Source of the DNA: Pseudomonas nabeulensis
Lineage (GTDB): Bacteria > Pseudomonadota > Gammaproteobacteria > Pseudomonadales > Pseudomonadaceae
Assembly: GCF_004682045.1 (NCBI RefSeq)
Contig: NZ_QUZT01000002.1
Coordinates: 1 to 64,000, forward strand
Direction of reading: 5' to 3'
DNA length: 64,000 bases
The position numbers and the translations under genes were made by a program. Of this stretch, positions 26,186-35,461 are shown piece after piece. A model generated the notes under the pieces. It saw only the letters and a list, made by a program, of their open reading frames with translations. It searched no databases and was not told the DNA's origin. Numbering within the stretch: position 1 is the stretch's first letter; every line of letters starts with the position of its first letter.

Positions 26186-27964
26186 TTAAAACAATGCTTC
26201 ATCCAGCAAGAACAGCGATTCGCTACCGGCTTTTACCGAGGCACTCAGCGAGTGAATACGCGGCAACAGGCGCGCAAAGTAGAAGCGTGCAGTGCCCAAC
26301 TTGCTCGCGTAGAAGTCTTCCTCGGCCTCTTTGCCCAACGCCGCCTTGGCCATGCGTGCCCACATGTAGGCGTAGGCCATGTATCCAAATGCGTGCAGAT
26401 ACTCCACCGAAGCCGCACCGATTTCATTCGGGTTGGTCTTGGCGCGATCCAGCACCCAGGCAGTCAGTTCATCCAGGTTATCCACTGCTGCGCTCAACGG
26501 CTTGGTGAACTCCGCCAGCGTGGCCTCTGCGCTGGCAATAAATGCGCGGATCTCATCGGCAAACAGGGTGTAGAACGCCCCGCCGCTACCCACGATCTTG
26601 CGCCCCATCAGGTCCAGCGCCTGAATGCCGTTGGTGCCTTCGTAGATCTGGGTGATGCGCACATCACGCACCAGTTGCTCCTGGCCCCACTCGCGAATGT
26701 AACCGTGGCCGCCGAACACTTGCTGGCCCAGCACGGTGGTTTCCAGGCCCAGGTCGCTCAAGAACGCCTTCGCTACCGGCGTCAGCAGCGCAACCAGATT
26801 GTCTGCACGTTCACGGGCGGCGGCATCGTCGCTGAACTTGGCGATATCCAATTGAGTGGCGACGTAGGTGGAGAACGCACGACCGCCTTCGTTCGCGGCC
26901 TTCATGGTCAGCAACATGCGGCGCACATCGGGGTGGACGATGATCGGGTCGGCGACTTTGTCCTTGGCCTGGGCCCCCAATGGCGAGCGGCTTTGCAGGC
27001 GGTCACGCGCGTATTCAATCGCGTTCTGGTACGAACGTTCGCCCGATGCCAGGCCCTGAATGCCAACGCCCAAGCGCTCGTAGTTCATCATGGTGAACAT
27101 CGCGGCCAACCCACGGTTGGGCTCACCCACCAAATAACCCACGGCACCGTCAAAGTTCATCACACAGGTCGCCGACGCCTGGATGCCCATCTTGTGTTCG
27201 ATGGAGCCACAGCTCACCAGGTTGCGCGCGCCCAGGCTGCCATCGGCATTGACCATGAACTTCGGCACCAGGAACAACGAAATGCCTTTAGGGCCTGCCG
27301 GTGCATCCGGCAGCTTGGCCAGCACCAAGTGGATAATGTTTTCAGTGAGGTCGTGTTCGCCGCCGGTGATGAAGATCTTGGTTCCGCTGATCGTGTAGGA
27401 ACCGTCTGCCTGTGGCTCGGCCTTGGTCCGAATAATCCCCAGATCCGTCCCGGCGTGCGCTTCGGTCAGGCACATGGAACCGGCCCACTCACCCGAATAC
27501 ATCTTCGGCAGGTAAGTAGCCTTGAGTGCTTCGCTGGCGTGGGTGTTGATCGACACGCAAGCACCGGACGTCAGCATCGGATACAAACCAAACGCCAGGC
27601 TCGACGAGTTGATCATCTCTTCGACCTGAGCCGACACCGCCTTGGGCATGCCCATGCCGCCAAAGATCGGATCACCCCCTACACCCACCCAGCCACCCTC
27701 GGCATAGGTTTTGTAGGCCTGTGGATAACCATCGGGAGTAAACACCGCCGTGTCCTCCCAACGACAACCCTGCTCATCGCCGCCGCGGCTGATCGGGGCG
27801 ATGGACTTGGCGGTGACCTTGCCGGCTTCTTCGAGGATGGCCTCTACGGTTTCGGCGTCAACGGTGTCTGCCAACGCCGGCAATTGGGCCCAAGTGGTGG
27901 CGACCTCAAACACTTCGTTGAGGACGAAGCGCATATCACGCAGCGGCGCTTTGTAATCAGCCAT
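26186..27964 (-). CDS. Acyl-CoA dehydrogenase with C-terminal extension (paralogue 1)
   Basis: 592-residue flavoenzyme of the long (about 600-residue) acyl-CoA dehydrogenase branch that includes DmdC-type enzymes. It starts [20 protein letters not shown]. The FAD/substrate core has MCLTEAHAGTDLG and GTKIFITGGEHD, and the catalytic glutamate lies in IYEGTNGIQALDLMGRK. An extra C-terminal helical domain follows. It should introduce the alpha-beta double bond into acyl-CoA in beta-oxidation. It is one of three paralogues in this cluster; by position it corresponds to PA0508 of P. aeruginosa, which I recall as a medium-chain FadE. Chain-length preference is not visible in the sequence. Confidence 0.87.
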   Translation of the reverse strand: MADYKAPLRDMRFVLNEVFEVATTWAQLPALADTVDAETVEAILEEAGKVTAKSIAPISRGGDEQGCRWEDTAVFTPDGYPQAYKTYAEGGWVGVGGDPIFGGMGMPKAVSAQVEEMINSSSLAFGLYPMLTSGACVSINTHASEALKATYLPKMYSGEWAGSMCLTEAHAGTDLGIIRTKAEPQADGSYTISGTKIFITGGEHDLTENIIHLVLAKLPDAPAGPKGISLFLVPKFMVNADGSLGARNLVSCGSIEHKMGIQASATCVMNFDGAVGYLVGEPNRGLAAMFTMMNYERLGVGIQGLASGERSYQNAIEYARDRLQSRSPLGAQAKDKVADPIIVHPDVRRMLLTMKAANEGGRAFSTYVATQLDIAKFSDDAAARERADNLVALLTPVAKAFLSDLGLETTVLGQQVFGGHGYIREWGQEQLVRDVRITQIYEGTNGIQALDLMGRKIVGSGGAFYTLFADEIRAFIASAEATLAEFTKPLSAAVDNLDELTAWVLDRAKTNPNEIGAASVEYLHAFGYMAYAYMWARMAKAALGKEAEEDFYASKLGTARFYFARLLPRIHSLSASVKAGSESLFLLDEALF

Positions 27965-28087
27965 GGCAAACCTCGTGAGAACGTAAAAAGTAATTCGGTA
28001 AGAGTCGGTTTTACAGGCTCAGAGTGTACCCGAACAACTTTTCAGACACATAGGGTCCACTTGTGACTGATCGGTATTTTTAAGTCA

Positions 28088-29857
28088 CTACAGGCCAAAT
28101 GCCTCCGCAGGCAGACTCATCAGGCATTCACTGCCCGCCTCCACCGCCGCACGGTGGGTGGCGGTGCGTGGCAGCAGGCGCTTGAAGTAGAAGTCGCAGG
28201 TGGCCAGCTTGGCCTTGGCGAAATCATCGTCTTGCTGATCAGCCGCCGCGATGGCCATGCGCAGCCACAGGTAGGCGAGCACCACATAGCCGCTGTACAT
28301 CAAGTAATCCACCGCTGCCGCGCCCACTTCATCGGGGTTCTTCATCGCGGCCATACCGACCTTGGTGGTCAGCTCGCCCCATTCCTGGTTCAACTGATTG
28401 AGCTGCGCCACATAAGCCTTGAGCTGTGGATGCTCGGCATTCGCCCCGCAGAACTTATGCACAATCTTGGTAAACCCGCGCAGCAGTTTGCCCTGGCTGC
28501 CCAACACTTTGCGCCCCAGCAGGTCGAGGGCCTGGATGCCGTTGGTGCCTTCGTAGATCGGTGCGATGCGGGCGTCGCGGGCCAATTGCTCCATGCCCCA
28601 TTCGCGGATGTAACCGTGGCCGCCGAAGATCTGCATGCCGTGGTTGGTCACCTCCAGGCCGGTGTCGGTCATAAAGGCTTTGCAGATCGGCGTGAGGAAC
28701 GCCAGCAGGTCTTCGGCGTCCTGGCGTTGGGTGGCGTCATCGCTCAGGTGTGCGGTGTCGAGCAGTTGCGCAGTGAAGTAGGTCAGCGCGCGGTTGCCTT
28801 CGTTGAAGGCTTTCATGGTCAGCAACATGCGGCGAACGTCGGCATGCACGATGATCGGGTCGGCGGCTTTGTCCGGAGCCTTGGCGCCGGTGAGCGAGCG
28901 CATTTGCAGGCGATCATTGGCGTATTTGATCGCCCCCTGGAAGCTCGCCTCGCCGTTGCACAGGCCCTGCATGCCGGTGCCCAGGCGTGCGTGGTTCATC
29001 ATGGTGAACATGCAGTTGAGGCCTTTGTTCGCCTCACCGATCAAAAAGCCCTTGGCGCCGTCGAAGTTCAGCACGCACGTGGCCGAGCCCTTGATGCCCA
29101 TCTTGTGTTCGATGGAGCCGCAGTGCACCGCGTTGCGCTCGCCGGAGTCGGCGTGGAACTTGGGCACGATAAACAGCGAGATGCCCTTGGTGCCCGCCGG
29201 GGCGTCCGGCAACTTGGCCAGCACCAGGTGGATGATATTGGCGCTCATGTCATGTTCGCCGGCCGAGATAAAGATCTTGCTGCCAGTGACCGCGTAACTG
29301 CCGTCCGCCTGCGGCACGGCGCGGGTCTTGATCAGGCCCAGGTCAGTGCCGCAATGGGCTTCGGTCAGGCACATGGTGCCGGTCCATTCGCCGGCGGTGA
29401 GTTTGCTCAGGAACGTGTCTTTCTGCTCAGCGGTGCCGTGGGCGTGGATCGCCGACATGGCGCCGTGGGTGAGGCCGGGGTACATACCCCAGGAGGTGTT
29501 GCTGGAGCCGATCATTTCGCTCAGCACCAACCCCAGCGACTGCGGCAAGCCCTGGCCACCGTAGGCCGGGTCGGCCGCCACGCCATGCCAACCGCCTTCG
29601 ACATATTGGGCGAAGGCTTCCTTGAAACCCTTGGGTGTGGTGACGACGCCATTGTCGAAATGGCAGCCTTCTTCATCACCGCTGCGGTTCAGCGGCGCGA
29701 GCACGTTTTCGCAGAATTTCGCGCCTTCTTCGAGGATCGCATTGACCATATCCGGGCTGGCATCGGTCGCGCCCAATGCAGCGTAGTGGCCGTGGAAATC
29801 AAACACATTGTCGATCAGAAAGCGCATGTCGCGCAGGGGAGCTTTGTAGTCAGGCAT
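28088..29857 (-). CDS. Acyl-CoA dehydrogenase with C-terminal extension (paralogue 2)
   Basis: 589 residues from the ATG at 29857, which has GGAG eight bases upstream; a further upstream frame to 29914 and an ATG at 29863 have worse ribosome-site spacing. It begins [20 protein letters not shown]. The diagnostic core segments [25 protein letters not shown] and [17 protein letters not shown] are intact, including the presumed catalytic Glu. It is separated from paralogue 1 by 123 bases, so co-transcription is uncertain. By position it resembles PA0507. The function is inferred as fatty acyl-CoA oxidation. Confidence 0.87.
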   Translation of the reverse strand: MPDYKAPLRDMRFLIDNVFDFHGHYAALGATDASPDMVNAILEEGAKFCENVLAPLNRSGDEEGCHFDNGVVTTPKGFKEAFAQYVEGGWHGVAADPAYGGQGLPQSLGLVLSEMIGSSNTSWGMYPGLTHGAMSAIHAHGTAEQKDTFLSKLTAGEWTGTMCLTEAHCGTDLGLIKTRAVPQADGSYAVTGSKIFISAGEHDMSANIIHLVLAKLPDAPAGTKGISLFIVPKFHADSGERNAVHCGSIEHKMGIKGSATCVLNFDGAKGFLIGEANKGLNCMFTMMNHARLGTGMQGLCNGEASFQGAIKYANDRLQMRSLTGAKAPDKAADPIIVHADVRRMLLTMKAFNEGNRALTYFTAQLLDTAHLSDDATQRQDAEDLLAFLTPICKAFMTDTGLEVTNHGMQIFGGHGYIREWGMEQLARDARIAPIYEGTNGIQALDLLGRKVLGSQGKLLRGFTKIVHKFCGANAEHPQLKAYVAQLNQLNQEWGELTTKVGMAAMKNPDEVGAAAVDYLMYSGYVVLAYLWLRMAIAAADQQDDDFAKAKLATCDFYFKRLLPRTATHRAAVEAGSECLMSLPAEAFGL

Positions 29858-29947
29858 GGTCATGTCTCCGGCAGCAGATGGGTTCAACCTACTGCCGGGC
29901 ACGCCACGGGACAATCACTGTAGCGCTGCTGAATACAGCGCCATCAC

Positions 29948-31237
29948 TCAACCGGCAGCGCTTTCCATGCGCACCGCGCCGCGCCGGGTTTGCCCCGCTG
30001 CCACCACGCAGTTACGCCCCGCGCCCTTGGCGGCGTACAGCGCCTGGTCGGCAGACTTGAGCACTTCTTCGGGGGTGCGCTGTTCGGCCTGGCGCTCGGC
30101 CACACCGATGCTGACCGTCACCGACACACTCGACGCACCACTGCCCACACGGCGCTGGCGCCCTTGGTGGTCGTCCTGGGGACGGTCCGGGTTGCGCAAT
30201 TTGATGTCGTAGTTGGCGATGATCTCGCGGATCTCCTCCAGGTAAGGCATGCACTCATCCAGGGTCTTGCCGGCAAACACCACGGCGAACTCCTCGCCGC
30301 CATAACGATAGGCGCGGCCACCACCGTTGATCTTCGACAGCTTGCTCGCCACCAGCCGCAACACTTGGTCACCCACATCGTGGCCGTGGGTGTCGTTGAA
30401 GCGCTTGAAGTGGTCGACATCGCTCATGGCCAGCACGTAATTACGTCCCAGCCGTTGCATCCGCTCGTTGAGCGCGCGACGTCCCGGAATGCCGGTCAGC
30501 TCATCGCGGAACGCCATTTGATACGCCTCATGGGCCACGCCGGCGGCAATCATCAGCATGACCTGGCTGCACATGATGTTGAGGGTGAACGGCAGGATGA
30601 AGGTTTGCGGCAACATCCAGAACATCCCCAGCAGCCCCACCAGTTGCGCCGCATGCAGCGGGCGCGGCTGGTACCAATACTGCGCCGCCAGGGTCAGGAA
30701 ACCGATCAGGAACATCGGGTACGACAACTGGATCAGGCTCATCCAGGTGCCATGCAGCGCCGGCCAGCGGATCTCTGCCAGCCAGTTCAACAGCGCCTGG
30801 GGATAACTTTGCTCCAGCGCCAACGCCACGCTGCCCACCGCAAACAGCACCGCACAGCGTGCGACAAAGTCGCGGAACAGGTGGGTTTTTTCCTGCCACA
30901 CCCCGTAGATGCTGAACAGCAGCGGCAGCAACAGACAACAGAGGTGAAAGACCACGGCGGCGTCTTCGCGCACGCGCCCGTTGTCGCGGTAGTAGTCAGT
31001 CTGGGTATCGAGCAGGAAGTAGGCGATGTACACCGTGATCATCAGGAACAGTTCACGCTGACGCCGGTACACCGCGCAGTACGAGCCGCCGAGCAACAAC
31101 ACCAGGGTCGGCAAGACATTGAACAGCGAGGTGAAGAAAACGTTGAGGTCCTTGACGTACGCCGCGCAAAGCCCGGCCAGCAAAAGCAGCAACGAAGGAA
31201 GAAAATGACTTAGACGTACAGCGGACACGCGCGACAA
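29948..31237 (-). CDS. Membrane-bound GGDEF diguanylate cyclase
   Basis: 429 residues from a TTG at 31237 with GGAG eight bases upstream; an in-frame ATG at 31312 would add 25 residues but has no ribosome-binding site. The N-terminal half (about residues 10-225) is six or seven hydrophobic spans without a recognisable ligand domain. The C-terminal half is a GGDEF domain with an intact YRYGGEEFAVVF active site. The residues five before GGEEF are not RxxD, so allosteric product inhibition is probably absent. An insert rich in Arg/Gln/Asp near residues 350-370 lies inside the cyclase domain. It sits between two acyl-CoA dehydrogenase genes in the same direction. Confidence 0.85.
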   Translation of the reverse strand: MSRVSAVRLSHFLPSLLLLLAGLCAAYVKDLNVFFTSLFNVLPTLVLLLGGSYCAVYRRQRELFLMITVYIAYFLLDTQTDYYRDNGRVREDAAVVFHLCCLLLPLLFSIYGVWQEKTHLFRDFVARCAVLFAVGSVALALEQSYPQALLNWLAEIRWPALHGTWMSLIQLSYPMFLIGFLTLAAQYWYQPRPLHAAQLVGLLGMFWMLPQTFILPFTLNIMCSQVMLMIAAGVAHEAYQMAFRDELTGIPGRRALNERMQRLGRNYVLAMSDVDHFKRFNDTHGHDVGDQVLRLVASKLSKINGGGRAYRYGGEEFAVVFAGKTLDECMPYLEEIREIIANYDIKLRNPDRPQDDHQGRQRRVGSGASSVSVTVSIGVAERQAEQRTPEEVLKSADQALYAAKGAGRNCVVAAGQTRRGAVRMESAAG

Positions 31238-31387
31238 GGGTAAAACTCCGACCCGCAAAAAATGATGGCAATATGCCTTGATGCGGACAGTTAAGCACAA
31301 CCTGCCGTGCATGTATCACATTGCCATCACTGTAACGGCAGCCCGTCGCAATCCCTGAGCGCTTTACTGCGGTTTTTTATCGCACAC

Positions 31388-31422
31388 AAAAAAGCCGCCG
31401 CTCCTGGCAAGAAGCGGCGGCT
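31388..31422 (-). terminator. Terminator of acyl-CoA dehydrogenase paralogue 3
   Basis: On the minus strand, a perfect 10-bp stem AGCCGCCGCT/AGCGGCGGCT (31422-31413 with 31402-31393) has a 10-base loop and is followed by six T. It lies 22 bases after the stop codon of the 31445-33250 gene. Confidence 0.92.
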
Positions 31423-31444
31423 CTGGAAGGGAACCCGGTAAGGC

Positions 31445-33250
31445 TTAGTAAGCCAGGCCGAAGTGCTCTTCGTTCATGTCCATCAGGTTATTGGCGCCCG
31501 ACAGCATGGTGGCTTTGTGAGTCTGGGTACGCGGCAGGATGCGCTGGAAGTAGAAACGCGCAGTCTGTAGCTTGGCGGTGTAGAACGCCTCTTCGGTGGT
31601 GCCGGCTGCCAGTTTTTCCGCCGCCAGGCGCGCCATGTCGGCCCAGAAGTACGCCAGGCAGGCGTAACCGGAGTACATCAGGTAATCCACCGAGGCGGCA
31701 CCGACTTCTTCGCGGTCTTTCATCGCGGCCATGCCGACCTTCATGGTCAACTCGCCCCACTCTTTGTTCAGTGCCGCCAGCGGTGCAACGAACTCTTTGA
31801 CGGCTTCGTTGCCTTCGTTGGCCTGGCAGAACTTGTGCACGATCTTGGTGAAGCCCTTGAGCGCTTCGCCTTGGGTCATCAGCACTTTGCGGCCCAGCAA
31901 GTCCAGGGCCTGGATGCCGGTGGTGCCTTCGTACAGCATGGAAATGCGGCTGTCGCGAACGTTCTGCTCCATGCCCCACTCGGCGATAAAGCCGTGGCCA
32001 CCGTAGATCTGCACGCCGTGGTTGGCGGATTCAAAACCGACTTCGGTCATGAACGCCTTGGCGATCGGGGTCATGAACGCCAGCAGGCCGTCGGCTTGCT
32101 TCTTGGCTTCGTCGTCGGTGCCGTACTTGACGATGTCCACTTGCTTGGCGGTGAAGTACACCATTGCACGGTTGCCTTCGGCGAAGGCTTTCATGGTCAG
32201 CAGCATGCGGCGCACGTCAGGGTGCACGATGATCGGGTCAGCAGCTTTGTCCGGTGCTTTCGGGCCGGTCAGGGAGCGCATTTGCAGGCGATCACGAGCG
32301 TATTTGAGGCCGCCCTGGAAGCCGATCTCGGCGTGGGACAGGCCTTGCAGCGCGGTGCCCAGGCGAGCGGTGTTCATAAAGGTGAACATGCAGTTCAAGC
32401 CTTTGTTCGCCGGGCCGATCAGGAAACCGGTGGCCGCGTCGAAGTTCATCACGCAGGTGGCGTTGCCGTGGATGCCCATCTTGTGTTCCAGGGAACCACA
32501 GGTCACCGCGTTGCGCTCACCCACCGAACCGTCGGCGTTGGGCAGGAATTTCGGCACGATAAACAGCGAGATGCCTTTGGTGCCAGCCGGTGCATCCGGC
32601 AGGCGGGCCAGTACGATGTGGACGATATTGTCGGCCATGTCGTGTTCACCGGCCGAGATGAAGATCTTGGTGCCGGAGACTTTGTAGGAACCGTCGGCCT
32701 GAGGCTCGGCCTTGGTGCGCAGCATGCCCAGGTCGGTGCCGCAGTGCGGCTCGGTCAGGCACATGGTGCCGGTCCATTCGCCCGAGACCAGTTTGGTCAG
32801 GTAGGCGTCTTGCTGCTCAGGGGTGCCGTGCTCGGAGATGGTGTTCATCGCACCATGGGACAGGCCTGGGTACATGCCCCACGACCAGTTGGCGGCGCCG
32901 ACCATTTCGCTGACTGCCAGGCCCAGGGACTCCGGCAGGCCTTGGCCGCCGTGCTCCACGTCGTGGGCCAGGCTTGGCCAGCCGCCTTCGACGAATTGTT
33001 TGTAGGCTTCTTTGAAGCCCGTAGGGGTCTTAACGCCTGACTCACTCCAGGTGCAGCCTTCGATGTCGCCCACGCGGTTCAGCGGTGCCAGTACTTGCTC
33101 ACAAAACTTGGCGCCTTCTTCAAGAATGGCGTCAACCATGTCCGGGGTAGCGTCCTGGCAAGCCGGCAGGCTCTGATAGTGCGCTTCATAGCCAAGCAGT
33201 TCGTCACGAACGAAGCGAATATCACGCAAGGGGGCCTTGTAGTCAGGCAT
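31445..33250 (-). CDS. Acyl-CoA dehydrogenase with C-terminal extension (paralogue 3)
   Basis: 601 residues from the ATG at 33250 (AGAGG upstream); a frame open to 33313 only adds an unconserved leader. It starts [20 protein letters not shown]. The active-site region reads [18 protein letters not shown], where paralogues 1 and 2 have EGTNGIQ, and the core motifs [13 protein letters not shown] and [12 protein letters not shown] are intact. It is transcribed alone: its own terminator follows, and a PsrA-type operator lies 61-74 bases upstream. By position it corresponds to PA0506, which I recall as a long-chain FadE. Confidence 0.88.
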   Translation of the reverse strand: MPDYKAPLRDIRFVRDELLGYEAHYQSLPACQDATPDMVDAILEEGAKFCEQVLAPLNRVGDIEGCTWSESGVKTPTGFKEAYKQFVEGGWPSLAHDVEHGGQGLPESLGLAVSEMVGAANWSWGMYPGLSHGAMNTISEHGTPEQQDAYLTKLVSGEWTGTMCLTEPHCGTDLGMLRTKAEPQADGSYKVSGTKIFISAGEHDMADNIVHIVLARLPDAPAGTKGISLFIVPKFLPNADGSVGERNAVTCGSLEHKMGIHGNATCVMNFDAATGFLIGPANKGLNCMFTFMNTARLGTALQGLSHAEIGFQGGLKYARDRLQMRSLTGPKAPDKAADPIIVHPDVRRMLLTMKAFAEGNRAMVYFTAKQVDIVKYGTDDEAKKQADGLLAFMTPIAKAFMTEVGFESANHGVQIYGGHGFIAEWGMEQNVRDSRISMLYEGTTGIQALDLLGRKVLMTQGEALKGFTKIVHKFCQANEGNEAVKEFVAPLAALNKEWGELTMKVGMAAMKDREEVGAASVDYLMYSGYACLAYFWADMARLAAEKLAAGTTEEAFYTAKLQTARFYFQRILPRTQTHKATMLSGANNLMDMNEEHFGLAY

Positions 33251-33310
33251 AGCGATAAACCTCTGCTGATGTATCTGGAATGAACAACCGCGTGGATTTG
33301 TTATGGCGGT

Positions 33311-33324
33311 CAAACAGGTGTTTG
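33311..33324. promoter_or_regulatory. Putative PsrA operator
   Basis: CAAAC-AGGT-GTTTG is a perfect inverted repeat matching the published pseudomonad PsrA consensus (G/C)AAAC-N2-4-GTTT(G/C). It lies upstream of the acyl-CoA dehydrogenase at 33250. PsrA is a TetR-type regulator released by long-chain acyl-CoA. The rest of the 333-base gap 33251-33583 holds a REPIN and nothing else that I recognise. Confidence 0.65.
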
Positions 33325-33457
33325 AAACATACGTTTACGACCTAGGGATGTCAAGACGCCGTTTGTCATGCCACGAATCCATGGCGCACACGGCTACGCC
33401 TGCGGTGGGTTGCCACAGCAACGGGAGTGTAGAAGTTCTAGAAGACGACGCTGGGCA

Positions 33458-33565
33458 AATGTGGGAGGGGCGGTGCGACGACTCGACTTGCTCCCGATAG
33501 CGGTGGGTCAGTCATGCATGTACTGACTGTCACCCTGCTATCGGGAGCAAGCCCCCTCCCACATT
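33458..33565. repeat. REPIN with one variant arm
   Basis: Two inverted REP arms flank a short spacer that itself folds (GTCAGT...ACTGAC). The left arm (33461-33498) is the long variant in which CGGTGCGACGACTCGA splits the usual GGGGG-CTTG junction. The right arm is the plain type with a T/A change (GGGAGCAAGCCCCC). Confidence 0.85.
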
Positions 33566-33583
33566 AAGAGCGCAGACCTGGGT

Positions 33584-33865
33584 TTAAGCGTAGGTATCGA
33601 TCAACGTACCCAGCATTTCATCCGAAGCCTTGGCGACCTTTGCCCCCAGCTCCACCTGAAATTTACCTTCGGCCATCTCGACCATATTGCTCGCCGAGTT
33701 CGAAGGTTGGGCACTGTCACTGGCGCGAAGACGGTCAACCTGTGCATCCGAGGGCTGGTTCGTCGCCGCACTGGCGATTTTACCGGCGGCCTGGTCGACA
33801 CGGTTCTGCCCGGTCTGAATGGTGCTCAGGCCCGAATAAAACGCGCTGCTTCCAGAGATGTCCAT
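33584..33865 (-). CDS. Small flagellar-rod-like protein of unknown role
   Basis: 93 residues starting MDISGSSAFYSGLSTIQTGQ, with a low-complexity Ser/Ala/Gln centre. The C-terminus (VEMAEGKFQVELGAKVAKAS, then DEMLGTLIDTY) closely resembles the C-terminal helix of flagellar rod and hook proteins (FlgC/FlgG type: ANxK/VVKxADEMLGTLLD). No flagellar genes are nearby. A similar small gene sits between bioD and the acyl-CoA dehydrogenase in P. aeruginosa (PA0505 by position, from memory). The function is unknown. There is no signal peptide, which is also true of rod proteins exported by the flagellar type III system. Confidence 0.7.
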   Translation of the reverse strand: MDISGSSAFYSGLSTIQTGQNRVDQAAGKIASAATNQPSDAQVDRLRASDSAQPSNSASNMVEMAEGKFQVELGAKVAKASDEMLGTLIDTYA

Positions 33866-33971
33866 GGCGTAAGCCTGCCTTTAGAGAATCGTGAACGCTG
33901 ATTGAAGCAGAGAACCTGGCAAAACGCCCGTCAAAAACACTAATGGCATAATGCCTTGGCGATAGCCAAAA

Positions 33972-34652
33972 TTAGTCAAGGAGGTCCAATTGCAGGTATT
34001 GCGCTACCGCTTCAGCACCGGCCTGCTTGAGTTTCGGCACGCGGCCCAGGCACGGGGCAGGCAAGCGCTCGGCCAGGGTGGCAAGGTTCTCTTCCAGACG
34101 AGAGGTCTTGGGGTCGATGATATTCGCCACCCAACCCGCCAGCTGCAAACCATCGCGCGCAATGGCTTCGGCAGTCAGCAATGCATGGCTGATACAACCC
34201 AGGCGCACCCCCACCACCAGGATCACCGGCAGTTTGAGCGCCATGGCCAGGTCCGACAGGTTTGCCTGATCAGCCAACGGCACACGCCAACCGCCAGCGC
34301 CTTCGATCAAGGTGAAATCCGCGTCCTTGGCCAAGATCTGCTGCATCGGCTTGAGCAACGACTGCACCGTCAACGCCACACCCGCCTCCCGTGCCGCCAG
34401 ATGGGGTGCGATGGCCGGCTCGAACGCCACCGGGTTGACCTCGGCGTAACTCAGCGGCAATGAACATTCGGCCAGCAACGCGAGGGCATCGGCATTGCGC
34501 AAGCCCTTGGGGGTTACCTGACAGCCGGAGGCGACGGGCTTGCCAGCGGCGGTGCTTTTCCCGGCTTGCCGTGCTGCATGCAACAGGCCAGCGGCAACGG
34601 TGGTCTTGCCCACATCGGTGTCGGTGCCGGTGATGAAATAAGCGACGCTCAT
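33972..34652 (-). CDS. bioD: Dethiobiotin synthetase
   Basis: ATP-dependent carboxylation and ring closure of 7,8-diaminopelargonate to dethiobiotin. The 226-residue protein has the P-loop [16 protein letters not shown] at residues 8-23 and the SGC-type substrate loop (KPVASGCQ). The ATG overlaps the bioC stop by four bases (ATGA). It is the last gene of bioBFHCD; the diaminopelargonate aminotransferase gene bioA is not in the window, as usual in Pseudomonas. Confidence 0.96.
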   Translation of the reverse strand: MSVAYFITGTDTDVGKTTVAAGLLHAARQAGKSTAAGKPVASGCQVTPKGLRNADALALLAECSLPLSYAEVNPVAFEPAIAPHLAAREAGVALTVQSLLKPMQQILAKDADFTLIEGAGGWRVPLADQANLSDLAMALKLPVILVVGVRLGCISHALLTAEAIARDGLQLAGWVANIIDPKTSRLEENLATLAERLPAPCLGRVPKLKQAGAEAVAQYLQLDLLD

Positions 34653-35461
34653 AGCGGTTTCTCCAGTACGGCGTACACCACTTGGTACGTGGCGGGCAGG
34701 CCCTGGGCCTGACGGAACTGCTCGTAAGCGGCCACCAGTGCAACAATCCGTGCGCGCCCCGTCAACCCTCCGGGCCGCCCCGGATTAAGGTTATGTGCAC
34801 CCAACGCCTTCAATTCATGGGTCAGGCTGCGCACATCCGGGTAGTGCAGCACATGGGGACGGCGCTCCAGGCTCACCACCCGCAGGCCGCTCGCCGCGCA
34901 CAATTGCTGATAAGCCTCGAAGGTGCGGAAGCGATTGACGTGAACCAGCCCATCCGCCGCGCGCCAGCTTTCGCGCAGCTCATCCAGCGTGCCCTCGCAC
35001 AGGCTGGCAAAGGCCAGTACCCCGCCAGGTTGCAGCACCCGATAGGCCTCACTGAGTACCGCGTCGAAGTTTGCACACCACTGCACTGCCAGGCTGGAGA
35101 AGATCAACCCGCAGCTTGCGTCCTGCAATGGCAAACGCTCGGCATCACCGGCGATGAAGTGCGCCGCGCCCCCCAAAGGGCGGGCGTGATTGAGCATGCC
35201 CTCGGCAATATCCAGCGCCACACCCTGGCTGGCCGGTAGCAATTCATTCAGCACACGGCTGAAATAACCCGTGCCACAGCCCATATCCAACCAGCGTTGC
35301 GGCGCAATATTCGGCGGGAGACGGGCCAGCAATTCACCGCCCACCGCGCGCTGCAACTCGGCGACGCTGTCGTAGCTGGCCGCCGCACGGGAAAACGATG
35401 CAGCCACTTGGCGCTTGTCCGGCAAGGCGCCCGGCAGCAAGGGATGGGATAGATCAGTCAT
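34649..35461 (-). CDS. bioC: Malonyl-ACP O-methyltransferase
   Basis: Methylates the free carboxyl of malonyl-ACP so that fatty-acid synthase can build the pimeloyl chain. 270 residues from the ATG at 35461, matching the family start [20 protein letters not shown]; an upstream open frame to 35545 lies inside bioH. SAM motif I is [15 protein letters not shown] (about residues 53-67). It overlaps bioH by 8 bases and bioD by 4. Confidence 0.95.
   Translation of the reverse strand: MTDLSHPLLPGALPDKRQVAASFSRAAASYDSVAELQRAVGGELLARLPPNIAPQRWLDMGCGTGYFSRVLNELLPASQGVALDIAEGMLNHARPLGGAAHFIAGDAERLPLQDASCGLIFSSLAVQWCANFDAVLSEAYRVLQPGGVLAFASLCEGTLDELRESWRAADGLVHVNRFRTFEAYQQLCAASGLRVVSLERRPHVLHYPDVRSLTHELKALGAHNLNPGRPGGLTGRARIVALVAAYEQFRQAQGLPATYQVVYAVLEKPL

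Noticed and set aside
26252..29923. Two roughly 600-codon plus-strand frames opposite acyl-CoA dehydrogenases 1 and 2
   Set aside because: The dehydrogenase products show full family motifs on the minus strand; the plus-strand frames are low-complexity Gly/Gln/His/Arg sequence without domains.
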